DNA from: Polyangiaceae bacterium
Lineage (GTDB): Bacteria > Myxococcota_A > Polyangia > Polyangiales > Polyangiaceae
Length of the DNA: 64,000 nucleotides
Direction: 5' to 3'
Assembly: GCA_020633205.1 (NCBI GenBank)
Contig: JACKEB010000019.1
Location: 186,001-250,000, forward strand
Shown here in pieces: positions 53,738 through 62,154 of the stretch; position 1 is the first letter of the stretch, and every line of letters begins with the position of its first letter. The position numbers and the translations under genes are program-made. Under the pieces are notes generated by a model, which saw nothing but the letters and a program-made list of their open reading frames with translations, was not told the origin of the DNA and made no database searches.

Positions 53738-54325
53738 TCAGGTCGCTTCGTCGAGCTCGCGAGGCCGGTACACCTCCACCAGCTCGCAACCCACACCGTC
53801 GAAGTCGCCCCAGCTTTCCACAGGGCAATTCAAGACTGCCAGCGCGGCGGTAGGCATGCGCTCCTGGGCGCCGCTGCACTCGGTGATCAACTCTTCCAGG
53901 TCCGGATTGTGCCCGACCACGAGCAACGTCTGCGCCTCGTGCAGGCGGATCTTCGTGCTCGTGGGCTCTGCCTCGTCGCTCAGACTTTCGTCCAGGCGCG
54001 AGACCATTAGCTGACTGCCAATGCGACGGATCACCGACACATAGGCCTCGGCGCCGCTCAGGTAGATGCGCGGAGTCAGCAACACTTCGCCAAGGTATCC
54101 CGCGGCGGGGAGGAAGTGATCGAGGGTCTGCTTCACGCGCTGCGCGGTTGAGCCAATCACCAAATCCGGCAGCCAACCTTGCCGGCGCATCAGCGCGCCC
54201 ATGCGCGGCGCGGCGCGGTGACCACGCTTGTTGAGCGGACGGTCGTGGTCCGCAAGCGGCGCGCCGGAGCTATCGGTGGCTTCCCAACTGCTCTTGGCGT
54301 GCCGCAGGAGCAGGAGCGTCTTCAT
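53738..54325 (-). CDS. SixA-like histidine phosphatase
   Basis: The 195-aa product has the histidine phosphatase RHAK signature near its start (LLLLRHAKSSWE) and the second catalytic His in VVGHNPDLEELI. This combination, with short length and LLRHAKSSW, is the SixA group; E. coli SixA removes phosphate from histidines of sensor proteins. The start overlaps the stop of the upstream lipoprotein gene by four bases (ATGA), so the two are coupled. Confidence 0.92.
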   Translation of the reverse strand: MKTLLLLRHAKSSWEATDSSGAPLADHDRPLNKRGHRAAPRMGALMRRQGWLPDLVIGSTAQRVKQTLDHFLPAAGYLGEVLLTPRIYLSGAEAYVSVIRRIGSQLMVSRLDESLSDEAEPTSTKIRLHEAQTLLVVGHNPDLEELITECSGAQERMPTAALAVLNCPVESWGDFDGVGCELVEVYRPRELDEAT

Positions 54326-56022
54326 GGCCGCTTCGGGGGGAGCCAGCTCTTCTGGGAAATCAGCGCGCTGGCGACCTCAACCCGCTCCTTCTTTTCCTTG
54401 TCGCAGATCACCTTGACCTTCGGCATACCGCCGACGGTCGTGACGACCTTGTCGATCTTCGCATTTTCCGGCTGGATTTGGTCGATGCAGAAGGCCATGA
54501 CCTTGAGCCCGTTCTTCAGCGTGCCCACGCGCACGTCGCTGAGCGCGATGGTCACGTCCTCGTCGTCGCTCAGGCGCTTCACGATCACGTTCTTGCCGCC
54601 GACTACTTCTTTGATGATGCCGAGGTGGTAGTCCTTCTTCGGCGGACGCAGCGGACCCCAGATGCGCGTGCCGGGGAGCTGATCCATGGGTGGCAACCAG
54701 AGCTCGGTGTCTTGGCTCTTCAGCTGCTTCTCGTCGGCCCAGCCGACCGCGGATTGCCAGAACTCCGCACCCTTCACGCTGCCCGGGTCCTTCGTCGTAA
54801 CCAGGGAGAAGTCCTTGCCGTCCGCCAGCACCCAGACCTTCTGAGCGTGCTTGGTGGAAGACACCGTCGCGCCCTTGGCGTCCGCCGGCGGCTTCAGATC
54901 GATCTTGCCCCAGGAGTACTGGACCTTCGGCTTGCCGCGCTTGCAGCCGAGGTTCTCACACTCGATGGCCATGGACAGGTAGGTGTAGAGGTCCGAGAGC
55001 TCGTCTGGCGTCACCTTCCAGCGCGCCAGCTTCTCCGTCGCCTCGATTTCCGTCCAGATTTCTCCGGGGTTCTTGGCGTCTAGCGCGGCGGTCGCACGCT
55101 CGATCAAGAACGCCAAGATCGCGTCCTGGACGATGCTGAACGCTGCCTCGTATTCCTTGGCGTCGAGGGTCTTGTTGGCCTGGAGCTTGTCAATCTCATC
55201 GATCGCAGGCTGCCAATCGTGCTTCTCCAGCAGCGGCTGAATGCTCGTCAAGCTACGCTTCACGATGCTCTTCGCGAGCGCCTTTTCGGCCGCGGTCTGC
55301 CCCTGCTTGTCGAGGGCGACCTTCACCTCACTCTGGTCGAGCAACGAGCGCGCGCCGTCGATGTTTGCGGCCTTGACCTCATCCTCAATCTTTTCCGCGA
55401 GGCATTTAACGATGGCATCGCGAGACTGCGACTGCACCTTCTTCTTGTAGCGCTCGCGGGCCTTCTTACCGAGGGTGCCGGCAACGCGCTTCAAGGCGCT
55501 CGCGCACTTCCCGCTCTCGGCGATGCTGTTCGCGTCCTTGCTGACGAGATCTGCTCGCTGATCATCGACTTGGTCGAGCACCTCTTGAGCTTTGCGGGTC
55601 GTGGCGAGATCGCCGTAGACCTTGGCTTCGGTGCCCTTCTCCTCAGCCTTGTCGAGGTCCCCGGACTTGAGCGCCTCATCGGCTTGCCCCGCCAGGATCA
55701 CTCCAAGGTCGCCCTTGGCTGACTCCGCGGCTTGGGTCTGACCGAAGCGAGCGATGATCATGCGCAGGCGCTCCTCGGAGTGTTCCTCGCGCGCCTTCTC
55801 CAGGAGCCGACTGGCCTTGGCCTCGTCTTGCTCCGATGCGCCGGAGGTCTCTGCAGGCTTTTCCTCTCCCCCGCCCCCGCCGCAAGAAACCGCGCCGAGC
55901 GCCAACCCGGCGGCCACGCACGCAGCGAACCAGCGCGCTGACAGGCGTCGCGCGCCGCCCCGTGCCGCGGCTTGAAGTGTTTCTACCTTAGAGCCCCGAT
56001 TCCGTCCGCCTAGCTGCACCAC
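54322..56022 (-). CDS. large secreted helical lipoprotein
   Basis: The product (566 aa from GTG 56022) has a basic N-terminus, a signal-like hydrophobic segment (FAACVAAGLALGAVSC) with lipobox-like AVSC, a Gly/Glu linker, and about 330 residues of Lys/Glu/Ala-rich helices that look like a TPR or coiled coil (EKAREEHSEERLRMIIARFG, VALDKQGQTAAEKALAKSIVKRS). From about residue 390 the composition becomes beta-rich (KVQYSWGKIDLKPPADAKG, WVLADGKDFSLVTTKDPG, VGTLKNGLKVMAFCIDQI). I do not recognise a family. The upstream frame to 56280 runs into the divergent gene at 56101, so it cannot all be used; the start remains a guess. Confidence 0.72.
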   Translation of the reverse strand: MVQLGGRNRGSKVETLQAAARGGARRLSARWFAACVAAGLALGAVSCGGGGGEEKPAETSGASEQDEAKASRLLEKAREEHSEERLRMIIARFGQTQAAESAKGDLGVILAGQADEALKSGDLDKAEEKGTEAKVYGDLATTRKAQEVLDQVDDQRADLVSKDANSIAESGKCASALKRVAGTLGKKARERYKKKVQSQSRDAIVKCLAEKIEDEVKAANIDGARSLLDQSEVKVALDKQGQTAAEKALAKSIVKRSLTSIQPLLEKHDWQPAIDEIDKLQANKTLDAKEYEAAFSIVQDAILAFLIERATAALDAKNPGEIWTEIEATEKLARWKVTPDELSDLYTYLSMAIECENLGCKRGKPKVQYSWGKIDLKPPADAKGATVSSTKHAQKVWVLADGKDFSLVTTKDPGSVKGAEFWQSAVGWADEKQLKSQDTELWLPPMDQLPGTRIWGPLRPPKKDYHLGIIKEVVGGKNVIVKRLSDDEDVTIALSDVRVGTLKNGLKVMAFCIDQIQPENAKIDKVVTTVGGMPKVKVICDKEKKERVEVASALISQKSWLPPKRP

Positions 56023-56100
56023 GCCCGGCTTCGTGCCTTGAGCGTCGCCACGCGTCAAGCTCCGCTCCCGTAGCGAGCGCTCCAGGGATACAGTTGGGCC

Positions 56101-56685
56101 ATGAACGCACCGCGGCTGCCTGAAGGATCCGAGCGCATCGCCCACTGGGCACGCATGCGTGGACTCGCCTACCAGGGGCATCCGAACGAAGAATGGTTCC
56201 GCGCCTGGGAGCCTTTCGACACCATGAACAGCGGCACCGTCTACTTCAACTCGGTGTCTTTTGCCCAAGGGAACACTCACATCACCCTGGCGGAGCCTTG
56301 GATGGCCCCCGAAGACACCGAGCCCCTCGACCGCACGGTGCTCGCGTTCGTCTCCGACCCGCGCTTTCGCTTACGCGCGGCGGCACGCGGCGGGGAGCAC
56401 TTCAACACGCGGGTGTCGTTCCTCGAGAATGCCAAGGCCCCGACGGTGAACATCGGTGACCCGCAGTGGGACAAGCACATGGCCACCTTCGCGGCCTCCG
56501 CCAGTGAAGCCGACAAAGCATTTCCACTTGGAATGCGCCAAGCGCTCGCGCACATGGGCTTCTCCGGGCACATCGAAGTCCGCCCGGGCGGGATGGTACT
56601 GCACTTCGCCGGCACCAAACCCACGCCGGAGCACTACGAGAACCTGGCGGCGCTGATCCCGAAGATCACGCGCGCGCTCGGCTAG
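56101..56685 (+). CDS. hypothetical protein
   Basis: The 194-aa product has no signal peptide and is a compact, mixed alpha/beta, Trp- and Phe-rich protein (NEEWFRAWEPFDTMNSGTVYFNSV). The start is a clear ATG. I do not recognise a family. Its last bases overlap the stop of the convergent gene at 56682 by four bases. Confidence 0.7.
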   Translation: MNAPRLPEGSERIAHWARMRGLAYQGHPNEEWFRAWEPFDTMNSGTVYFNSVSFAQGNTHITLAEPWMAPEDTEPLDRTVLAFVSDPRFRLRAAARGGEHFNTRVSFLENAKAPTVNIGDPQWDKHMATFAASASEADKAFPLGMRQALAHMGFSGHIEVRPGGMVLHFAGTKPTPEHYENLAALIPKITRALG

Positions 56686-57305
56686 TTACAACGGTAAGCA
56701 CCTTTGCCCGCGGCCCCGTCACAGCCAACTTGGCTACCGAGCTTGCAAGCGCGCTCGAGATAGCGCTTCGCGCGTTCTGGGCTGTAGTCAGCACTCCCAG
56801 GCGCCCGGAGCTGACATGCGTGATCGGCCGCGTCGAGACAACTCTCACTGCAGTTCGCCTCGCAACCTCGAACCGCCATCCTGAACAGCACGGAGTCGTC
56901 GACCTCGAAGCCAACGTTGTGCAACGCCAGCACCGCCCAGCACGCAGCGACGTCGCCCTCTGGGCAACGCTCCAGCGCCTTCTCCAAGGTCTCTTGCCCC
57001 AGCTCGGTGTCACTGGTCATCGACGCCTGGCCGTAGCAAGCGACCAGATCGCCCGCGTTGCAACCTTCGGCGCAGGTTCCTGTTTCGATGCACCAGGTTT
57101 CCCAGTTGCAGGTGTCCACCGCGAGCGCCACCGGCTCCGCGCCGGAGCTGGCGGTTGGTGCTGCCTCCGGCTCAGTGGACGCGGGGACACGAACCTCGGG
57201 GCTTGCAGCGGGCTGCTGAGATTGACAAGCGGTCAGGCCCACCAACAACACCCCAAGCGTCAGCCGCCGCAGTGCCGCGTTGCTTTGTTCCCCAAGGATC
57301 CCCAT
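56682..57305 (-). CDS. Cys-rich lipoprotein with Sel1-like repeats
   Basis: The 207-aa product has a signal peptide with lipobox-like LTAC, a Pro/Ala/Glu linker and about 150 residues with paired cysteines in helical repeats (CNAGDLVACYGQASM, CPEGDVAACWAVLALHNVG, CEANCSESCLDAADHACQLR, ACKLGSQVGCDGAAGKGAYRC). The pattern resembles Sel1-like (HcpA-type) repeats with disulfides. Function unknown; surface-exposed by inference. Confidence 0.75.
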   Translation of the reverse strand: MGILGEQSNAALRRLTLGVLLVGLTACQSQQPAASPEVRVPASTEPEAAPTASSGAEPVALAVDTCNWETWCIETGTCAEGCNAGDLVACYGQASMTSDTELGQETLEKALERCPEGDVAACWAVLALHNVGFEVDDSVLFRMAVRGCEANCSESCLDAADHACQLRAPGSADYSPERAKRYLERACKLGSQVGCDGAAGKGAYRCN

Positions 57306-57407
57306 CGGTCAGGATCCCTAGGCCTGTTCCTCGCCGAAATCTAGACTGCTGGTGCGTTTGGCGGATTGACCAAGAAACATGCTCGGCGCACGCTGACCAG
57401 GATGCAC

Positions 57408-57872
57408 ATGAAGCGCTGGCGCGGTGGTCTCGGGTCATTGGGTGTGCTGTTGATTGCTCTGCTGGCTTGCAAGAGCAAGCAGGAGCCTAGCCGCGCGGAA
57501 CCGGTTGAGGTGCCCGTCCCAGTCGCGACTCCGCTTCCAACCCCCACACCCACGCCGCCAGCGCCGACTCCAGAGCCCACTCCCGTTGCAGCGCCTGCTC
57601 CCACGCCCACGCCAACTCCCGCGCCCACGCCAACGCCAGCACCCGCGCCAACTCCCACGGTGGCGGCCAAACCCAAGGTGGCGAGCCAACCCGCTTGCAC
57701 CGGGGTGGAGGTGCCTTGCCGCCTTCGCGACGGGCGCACGGGTTGGTGCAAGGGCGGCACCTGCAAGGACATCTGCCCCGCGGGCAAGAGCTACTCCCCC
57801 CTCGATACGGACTGCCACAAGCCGTGCACCAAGAGTTGCGGAAACTGCATGCAAGGGTTGTGCTTCGACTAG
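57408..57872 (+). CDS. Pro/Thr/Ala-repeat lipoprotein with Cys-rich end
   Basis: The 154-aa product has a signal peptide with lipobox-like ALLAC, then about 60 residues of Pro-Thr-Pro-Ala repeats (rigid extended stalk), and a final Cys-rich domain of about 55 residues (CTGVEVPCRLRDGRTGWCKGGTCKDICPAGKSY). Start is ATG 57408 (AGG at suitable distance); in-frame ATGs at 57366 and 57402 are alternatives. The Pro-rich region is coded by tandem CCCACGCC-type units that can vary in length. Confidence 0.72.
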   Translation: MKRWRGGLGSLGVLLIALLACKSKQEPSRAEPVEVPVPVATPLPTPTPTPPAPTPEPTPVAAPAPTPTPTPAPTPTPAPAPTPTVAAKPKVASQPACTGVEVPCRLRDGRTGWCKGGTCKDICPAGKSYSPLDTDCHKPCTKSCGNCMQGLCFD

Positions 57873-57920
57873 ACCCGTGGTTTCCACGCGGCAACATCGA
57901 CATCCCAGCGCAGCAACACC

Positions 57921-57975
57921 CGACACGGCGTGCCTTTTGGCATTCTGAACGTTCGGAGTGCCAAATGGCGTGTCG
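57921..57975. repeat. long imperfect inverted repeat
   Basis: GCCTTTTGGCATTCTGAAC (57932-57950) faces a near-perfect complement (57951-57969; 16 of 19 match, and two of the three mismatches are G-U pairs in RNA). CGACAC/GTGTCG add 6 bp outside, interrupted by GGCGT on the left. It follows the Pro-repeat lipoprotein by about 50 bases and has no U-run. It resembles palindromic REP-like repeats of the CATTCTGAAC type known from many genomes. Confidence 0.7.
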
Positions 57976-58271
57976 CATTGCCTCACGGGACGCAAAACGG
58001 CCGTCTGCCTGGTAAGCCAGTTCCAGCGTTTTATCCACGGGAATTGCGACCCCGGAAACATGGACGTCACCTCGGGCTGCGAGTCGAGCGCTGCGATTAC
58101 CCATAAGGAAATCGTTGACGGCATACCCAGGGTTTTGTCAGGATACCCTCACACCACGACGATTAGTTCCGCCCGGATACGCACGCTAACCGAGCCAAGG
58201 CTCGCGCAACGTCACGCTTCCGTGCGTCCCCGGCGCGAGGTTCGATTCGCGCCCCTCACCCTGGAGCTCAG
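57976..58271. other. non-coding stretch upstream of the GH16 gene
   Basis: No gene-like frame is present. A small perfect hairpin (GGCGCGA...TCGCGCC, near 58230-58250) and CGAGC-CAAG-GCTCG (near 58192) precede the GH16 start and may shape its leader. The promoter is not recognisable. Confidence 0.3.
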
Positions 58272-59438
58272 ATGAAGTCCATCCTGACGTTTGCGGCGGG
58301 CGTTGCTGCGCTTTCGATTTTGGCGAGTTGTAGCTCAGATGACTCGAGCGGAAGTGGCAAGGGGGGTACCGCCGGTCAGGCGGGGAGCGCAGGTCTCGGC
58401 GGCGCGATGATCGGCGACTCCGGGGGCGCAGGCGGAAGCTCCGCAGGCGGAAGCTCCGCGGGCGGTTCATCAGGAAGCGCTCCTGGAGGCAGCGGCGGTT
58501 CCACATCGAGCGGTGGCGCGGCTGGCTCGAGTACGGGCGGCTCGGCGGGTTCGGCAACGGGAGGTTCGGCGGGCGCCGGCGGTAGCAACGAGCACGGCTC
58601 ACTCGTGTTCAGCGATGAGTTCGAGGGCAGCGATCTCGACCGCAGCGTTTGGTGCACCCGCTACATCTACGGCGGCGGCGCCACACCACAGGTCGCCGAT
58701 CCGGAGTGTCAGAAGAACGGCGCTGGCACCCTCGACTTCTTGAACGACGAGCAGCAACGCTACGTGGACACCAACCGCGACGGCGAAAAGGCGCACCAGG
58801 TCAGCGGCGGCGTGCTCTCTCTACGCGCGACCAAGACCCGCAGCGACAGCTACGCCTCCTACGAGTCCGGCATGATTCGCTCGAAGTGGCTCTTCAAGCC
58901 GAGCACCGGCAAGAGCTACTACATCGTCTCCCGGGTTCGCCTGCCGGATGTCGTCGGCTCTTGGCCAGCCTTTTGGCTCAACTCCGACTGGAGGCCCGAC
59001 GGCACGACCACCTGGCCACCAGAGATCGACATCATCGACGCGGCCTACAACGGAGTCGAAGACCGCGCGGAAATGCTGCATCAAGCGGGCGTCGTCCAGG
59101 GTCAGCAAACGGCGAGCGGCAGCCGTGAGATCACCTTCTCTGCACCCGAATTCGACCGGCAGTGGAGCAACTACATTGCCACGACCTCGCAACGCGGCGT
59201 GTGGCTCGAGCTCGCGCTGGAGTGGACCCCAGAGGACATCTGCTACTTCGTGGATGGCTACAAGACGCTCTGCGAGAACTACCGCTGGCGAGAGAACGGC
59301 GGCGCCGAAGCGGCTCCCGCGCACATCTTGTTGAACCTCGCGATCGGTGGACAGTGGGCAGGGCGCCATGGCGTGGACGACACCAAGTTGCCGACCACTT
59401 TTGACATCGACTACGTCCGCGTCTACGAACATCCTTGA
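58272..59438 (+). CDS. secreted GH16-family glycoside hydrolase lipoprotein
   Basis: The 388-aa product has a signal peptide with lipobox-like LASC, a Gly/Ser/Ala linker (to about residue 110), and a GH16-like domain: VFSDEFEGSDLDRSVWCTRY, YESGMIRSKWLF, VGSWPAFWLNSDW, then E251-I-D253-I-I-D256 at the active site, and the C-terminal FDIDYVRVYE. GH16 enzymes cleave beta-1,3/1,4-glucans and related polymers with an ExDxxE motif; here the third residue, normally the acid/base Glu, is Asp. Activity may be altered or lost. The ribosome site is GGAG five bases before ATG. Confidence 0.9.
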   Translation: MKSILTFAAGVAALSILASCSSDDSSGSGKGGTAGQAGSAGLGGAMIGDSGGAGGSSAGGSSAGGSSGSAPGGSGGSTSSGGAAGSSTGGSAGSATGGSAGAGGSNEHGSLVFSDEFEGSDLDRSVWCTRYIYGGGATPQVADPECQKNGAGTLDFLNDEQQRYVDTNRDGEKAHQVSGGVLSLRATKTRSDSYASYESGMIRSKWLFKPSTGKSYYIVSRVRLPDVVGSWPAFWLNSDWRPDGTTTWPPEIDIIDAAYNGVEDRAEMLHQAGVVQGQQTASGSREITFSAPEFDRQWSNYIATTSQRGVWLELALEWTPEDICYFVDGYKTLCENYRWRENGGAEAAPAHILLNLAIGGQWAGRHGVDDTKLPTTFDIDYVRVYEHP

Positions 59439-59481
59439 GCCAAAGCATGTGAGTTCGGGGGTGAGGGGGCAACGCGGGCAC

Positions 59482-60189
59482 TCACCTCCGACTTCGCACC
59501 GGCGTTTCCTCAAGGTACCATTCCGGGCGTTGACCGCCGTTCATCCGTGGCGCAGCTGGAGGAAGAAGCTCCCGTATCTCGCGTAAACGGATCGAATGAG
59601 ACGGGGTAGCGGGGTGACACGGGTGGGTGCTCTCCTCACACTGTTCGCTACGGCGTGCGGCAGCGATGGAGGTGGGAGCGGCGGCGCGGCAACCGGCGGA
59701 AGCGGAGGTAGCCACCACCTTCGACACCGGCGCGGGCAACTTCATCAGCCGCGGAGAGTGCCCTGCAGCATTAACCAGGAGCGCGAGCAGCTGACCGAAA
59801 CTTTGCGCAACGACAGCGCAGCTCCCCACCACCCCATGGACCTCCCAGTAGCTGTCGTAGCAACGTCCAAGTCGTTCGCGAGAGCAGTCAATGGTCAGCA
59901 CCTGATCGCCAGCACCTCGACACAGCAGGTACCAACTGTCCGAGATGTCGTCGGGAACGTCTTCCCCGACAATCTCCAAGTTCGCGGAGACGAACTCCGC
60001 CGGCGTCACGACGCGCATGGCGTAGCTCGAGTCTCGAGCTAGCTCTAGCCCTCCGCACGAGGAGTAGAACGCGCGCAGCTCATCCGGTAAGAAGTGCCCT
60101 CGCCGCAGCTGAGGGAGCCCGGTCACCGGGAGGAGCACGACCGAAGGGTCAGCTCGCAGTTCCTCGAGGATAGAAGCCATGGTTACCAT
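59482..60189 (-). CDS. SMI1/KNR4 (SUKH) family immunity-like protein with abnormal read-through C-terminus
   Basis: The product (235 aa from ATG 60189) has a SUKH-type domain in about its first 135 residues: LRRGHFLPDELRAFYSSCGGLELARDSS, RVVTPAEFVSANLEIVGED, SDSWYLLCRGAGDQVLTID. SUKH proteins are often immunity proteins against secreted polymorphic toxins. The last about 75-80 residues look unnatural (Ala/Ser/Arg/His-rich) and are the reverse strand of a lipoprotein signal and linker (59596-59715), as if the original stop had been lost by a rearrangement. The start shares one base with the stop of the gene above (TGATG). Confidence 0.78.
   Translation of the reverse strand: MVTMASILEELRADPSVVLLPVTGLPQLRRGHFLPDELRAFYSSCGGLELARDSSYAMRVVTPAEFVSANLEIVGEDVPDDISDSWYLLCRGAGDQVLTIDCSRERLGRCYDSYWEVHGVVGSCAVVAQSFGQLLALLVNAAGHSPRLMKLPAPVSKVVATSASAGCRAAAPTSIAAARRSEQCEESTHPCHPATPSHSIRLREIRELLPPAAPRMNGGQRPEWYLEETPVRSRR
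59596..59715 (+). pseudogene. 5' fragment of a GGSGG-linker lipoprotein gene
   Basis: On the plus strand an ATG starts a perfect Polyangia-type lipoprotein N-terminus: hydrophobic signal (VTRVGALLTLFATAC), lipobox ATAC, then GSDGGGSGGAATGGSGGS. After about 40 codons the frame loses protein-like character (HHLRHRRGQLHQPRR) because it becomes the antisense of the SUKH gene. I take it as the surviving 5' end of a broken gene. The frame stays open to 60042, but that part should not be read as a gene. Confidence 0.65.
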
Positions 60190-60605
60190 CACATCTGACC
60201 CAGCTGTCGAACTGCCGCGTCGCCGAACAGCACGATCACTTGCTCGCGCGACTCGACGAACGCGAGCAAGCAGCACTCACCGACCACGCAAAGCAAGCCA
60301 GAGGACGGGCTGCGTCGGCGACCGAACGCCAGCTGACGCCCCTTGCGCACCTGTTGCATGAGCTTTCCGAAATCTCGGGGCGGCACCCAAATCCCGTGCT
60401 GCGTGTCGAGTTCGCTCAGGTCATCCCAGCCGAGGTGACAGACGCGACACTCGGAGCGATCTGAGATGAGCGCGCTCACTTTCGTTTGAATCAAGATGTG
60501 TTCGTCGTCGAAGTTCTCGAGGTGCAGCGTGAGCAGTGAGCCGTCAAAGGTCACCGATCGGAGCTTCGAGTCCCCACTGATGGCAATTGCTGCATCTAGG
60601 TTCAT
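60189..60605 (-). CDS. hypothetical protein coupled to the SUKH gene
   Basis: The 138-aa product (MNLDAAIAISGDSKLRSVTFDG...) begins at ATG 60605 and has no signal peptide. It shows two beta-rich parts; the first has paired cysteines (RSECRVCHLGWDDL) and the second LLCVVGECCLLAFVESREQVIVLFG. I do not recognise a family. Stop and start of the following SUKH gene share one base, so the pair is made together; an immunity or partner role is possible but unproven. The longer open frame above 60605 overlaps the next gene and lacks protein character. Confidence 0.65.
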   Translation of the reverse strand: MNLDAAIAISGDSKLRSVTFDGSLLTLHLENFDDEHILIQTKVSALISDRSECRVCHLGWDDLSELDTQHGIWVPPRDFGKLMQQVRKGRQLAFGRRRSPSSGLLCVVGECCLLAFVESREQVIVLFGDAAVRQLGQM

Positions 60606-60733
60606 CGGGCACCGCGGGATCGGAACTTGGCACGCGCATGGATGCGAAGCGTGCAGTGGCGGGGCGTTGAATGCCACAAAAGCGAACGGCCGACGCGAAC
60701 GCCGGCCGTTGCTCTCCGAGTAGAGCGCGCGGA

Positions 60734-61879
60734 TCAGGGGGTCTTCGGGATCGGCTTGCCGAAGCTGCCAGAACCACCGTTGCCGCAGTTTGCGCAGGCT
60801 GGATCGCTGGGGTTCGTGTTGCAGGATAGCGGGCAGTAGTCCACGGTGTTGAAGACCTTGTTGACCATCTCGCACTCGTCGCTCTGCCCATCGACGCTCA
60901 TCTCGGCGTAGCCCCCGTTGTCCATGAACGCGGTGACACACGCTGCCTGAGAGGAGTCGGTGATCCAGCTGTCGAGGGGCGGGAACTCCTGGCGGGCGTC
61001 GGAGGTACCGTAGTACGCCTCGGTGCAAACCTCCTGCATGATGCAGTCAGACGCCGAGTTCTTCATCGCGCCCGGCGCCGACAGCGCCTTCAAGGTGAAG
61101 CAGAGGCGGAAGCGACCGGTGCAGTCTACGGTAACCCAGTTGGTGCTCCAGGGCTCGCTGGGCTTCGCCGCACTGCCCGGACACGCCGCGCCACCCATGG
61201 TGTCGGTCATGATGGTGGAGATCGCAACCGTCGTCGAACCGGTGGTGAAGAAGCACGGGCTCAAGTTCGTGATCTCCCACCTGCCGGCGCTGAAGCAACC
61301 GCACGCCGCTTTCCCCGTGGTACCGAGGGGCTCGCGGGTGTTGGGGTCGATGCCGGTGTACCCCTTGCACTCGCCCCAGACGAGGTTCGTCTCGCCCTCG
61401 AAGTCGCAGGTGGTCATCCCGTCCTGGCAGTTGCCGTGGTTGCGGTTGCGGCGGTAGCCGGGCCAGCACGGCTTGGTCTCGCCCTTCGTGGTACACGGAC
61501 AGCCAGGCAGGTTCTTGTCGTCGGGGCATTCAGGGGTTCCGCCGGGAGACACCGGTTGACCTCCGCCGTCGCAGCTCATGGGGGGCGGGTCGTCGAGGAA
61601 GAAGTCCTCCGCGGAGTAGTCTTTCACCGAGGAGTCAATGTCGATGATGCCCGCGGTGCCGCCGTTCGCAGAGGCATCGCCGCCGCCCGAGCCGCCGTTG
61701 GCGGAGCCTCCACTATTCGAGCCACCGTTGCTCGAGCCGCCATTGCCGACCTGGCTCGCCGATCCACTATCGGCGGAGCACTGGATCGCGCTCACCGCCA
61801 AACCCACAGCGAACACGCCACTCAGCGCAATACGCACACCAGCAAACGAACGGGTGACCTCAGTCTTTGCCTTCATCAT
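60734..61879 (-). CDS. Cys-rich secreted lipoprotein with GGSNGG linker
   Basis: The product (381 aa from ATG 61879) has a signal peptide with lipobox-like AIQC, a Gly/Ser/Asn linker of about 45 residues, an acidic stretch, and about 290 residues with many cysteines (CDGGGQPVSPGGTPECPDDKNLPGCPCTTKGETKPCWPG, CGCFSAGRWEITNLSPCFF, CPLSCNTNPSDPACANCG). No enzyme motif is visible; the family is not recognised, though Polyangia carry similar proteins. It may serve adhesion or predation. The upstream open frame to 62026 lies in the promoter space of the response regulator. Confidence 0.75.
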   Translation of the reverse strand: MMKAKTEVTRSFAGVRIALSGVFAVGLAVSAIQCSADSGSASQVGNGGSSNGGSNSGGSANGGSGGGDASANGGTAGIIDIDSSVKDYSAEDFFLDDPPPMSCDGGGQPVSPGGTPECPDDKNLPGCPCTTKGETKPCWPGYRRNRNHGNCQDGMTTCDFEGETNLVWGECKGYTGIDPNTREPLGTTGKAACGCFSAGRWEITNLSPCFFTTGSTTVAISTIMTDTMGGAACPGSAAKPSEPWSTNWVTVDCTGRFRLCFTLKALSAPGAMKNSASDCIMQEVCTEAYYGTSDARQEFPPLDSWITDSSQAACVTAFMDNGGYAEMSVDGQSDECEMVNKVFNTVDYCPLSCNTNPSDPACANCGNGGSGSFGKPIPKTP

Positions 61880-62154
61880 GAACCCCAACTTCGAAACTAG
61901 AGACAGCTGCAAGCTCGCGGCGGCGCGACGAGTGCGGATGCAACCTCGCGTCGCCAAGCGCGGAACGTCGGCATGTAAGCTCGACGCCGGGCGTTCCGAT
62001 GTCCGGGAGCGTGCGCCCTGGAGCACGTCAATTCAAGGCGTGCCACCGCCACTGCAAAGATACGAGTCATACTCCTTGGGCTCGGCGCGGTGGCCGGGCT
62101 AGATGTCTGGAGTCGGCTTCGAGCGCTGACATCACCGAGCGGAAAAGTCTGAAG

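Noticed and set aside
58180..58260. Possible tRNA, because of GGTTCGATT near 58240
   Set aside because: The bases pair as a plain 7-bp hairpin and not as a T-arm; no acceptor or anticodon stem can be built.
59596..60042. A 148-codon lipoprotein gene on the plus strand
   Set aside because: Only the first about 40 codons look like protein; the rest is antisense to the SUKH domain, so it is treated as a gene fragment.
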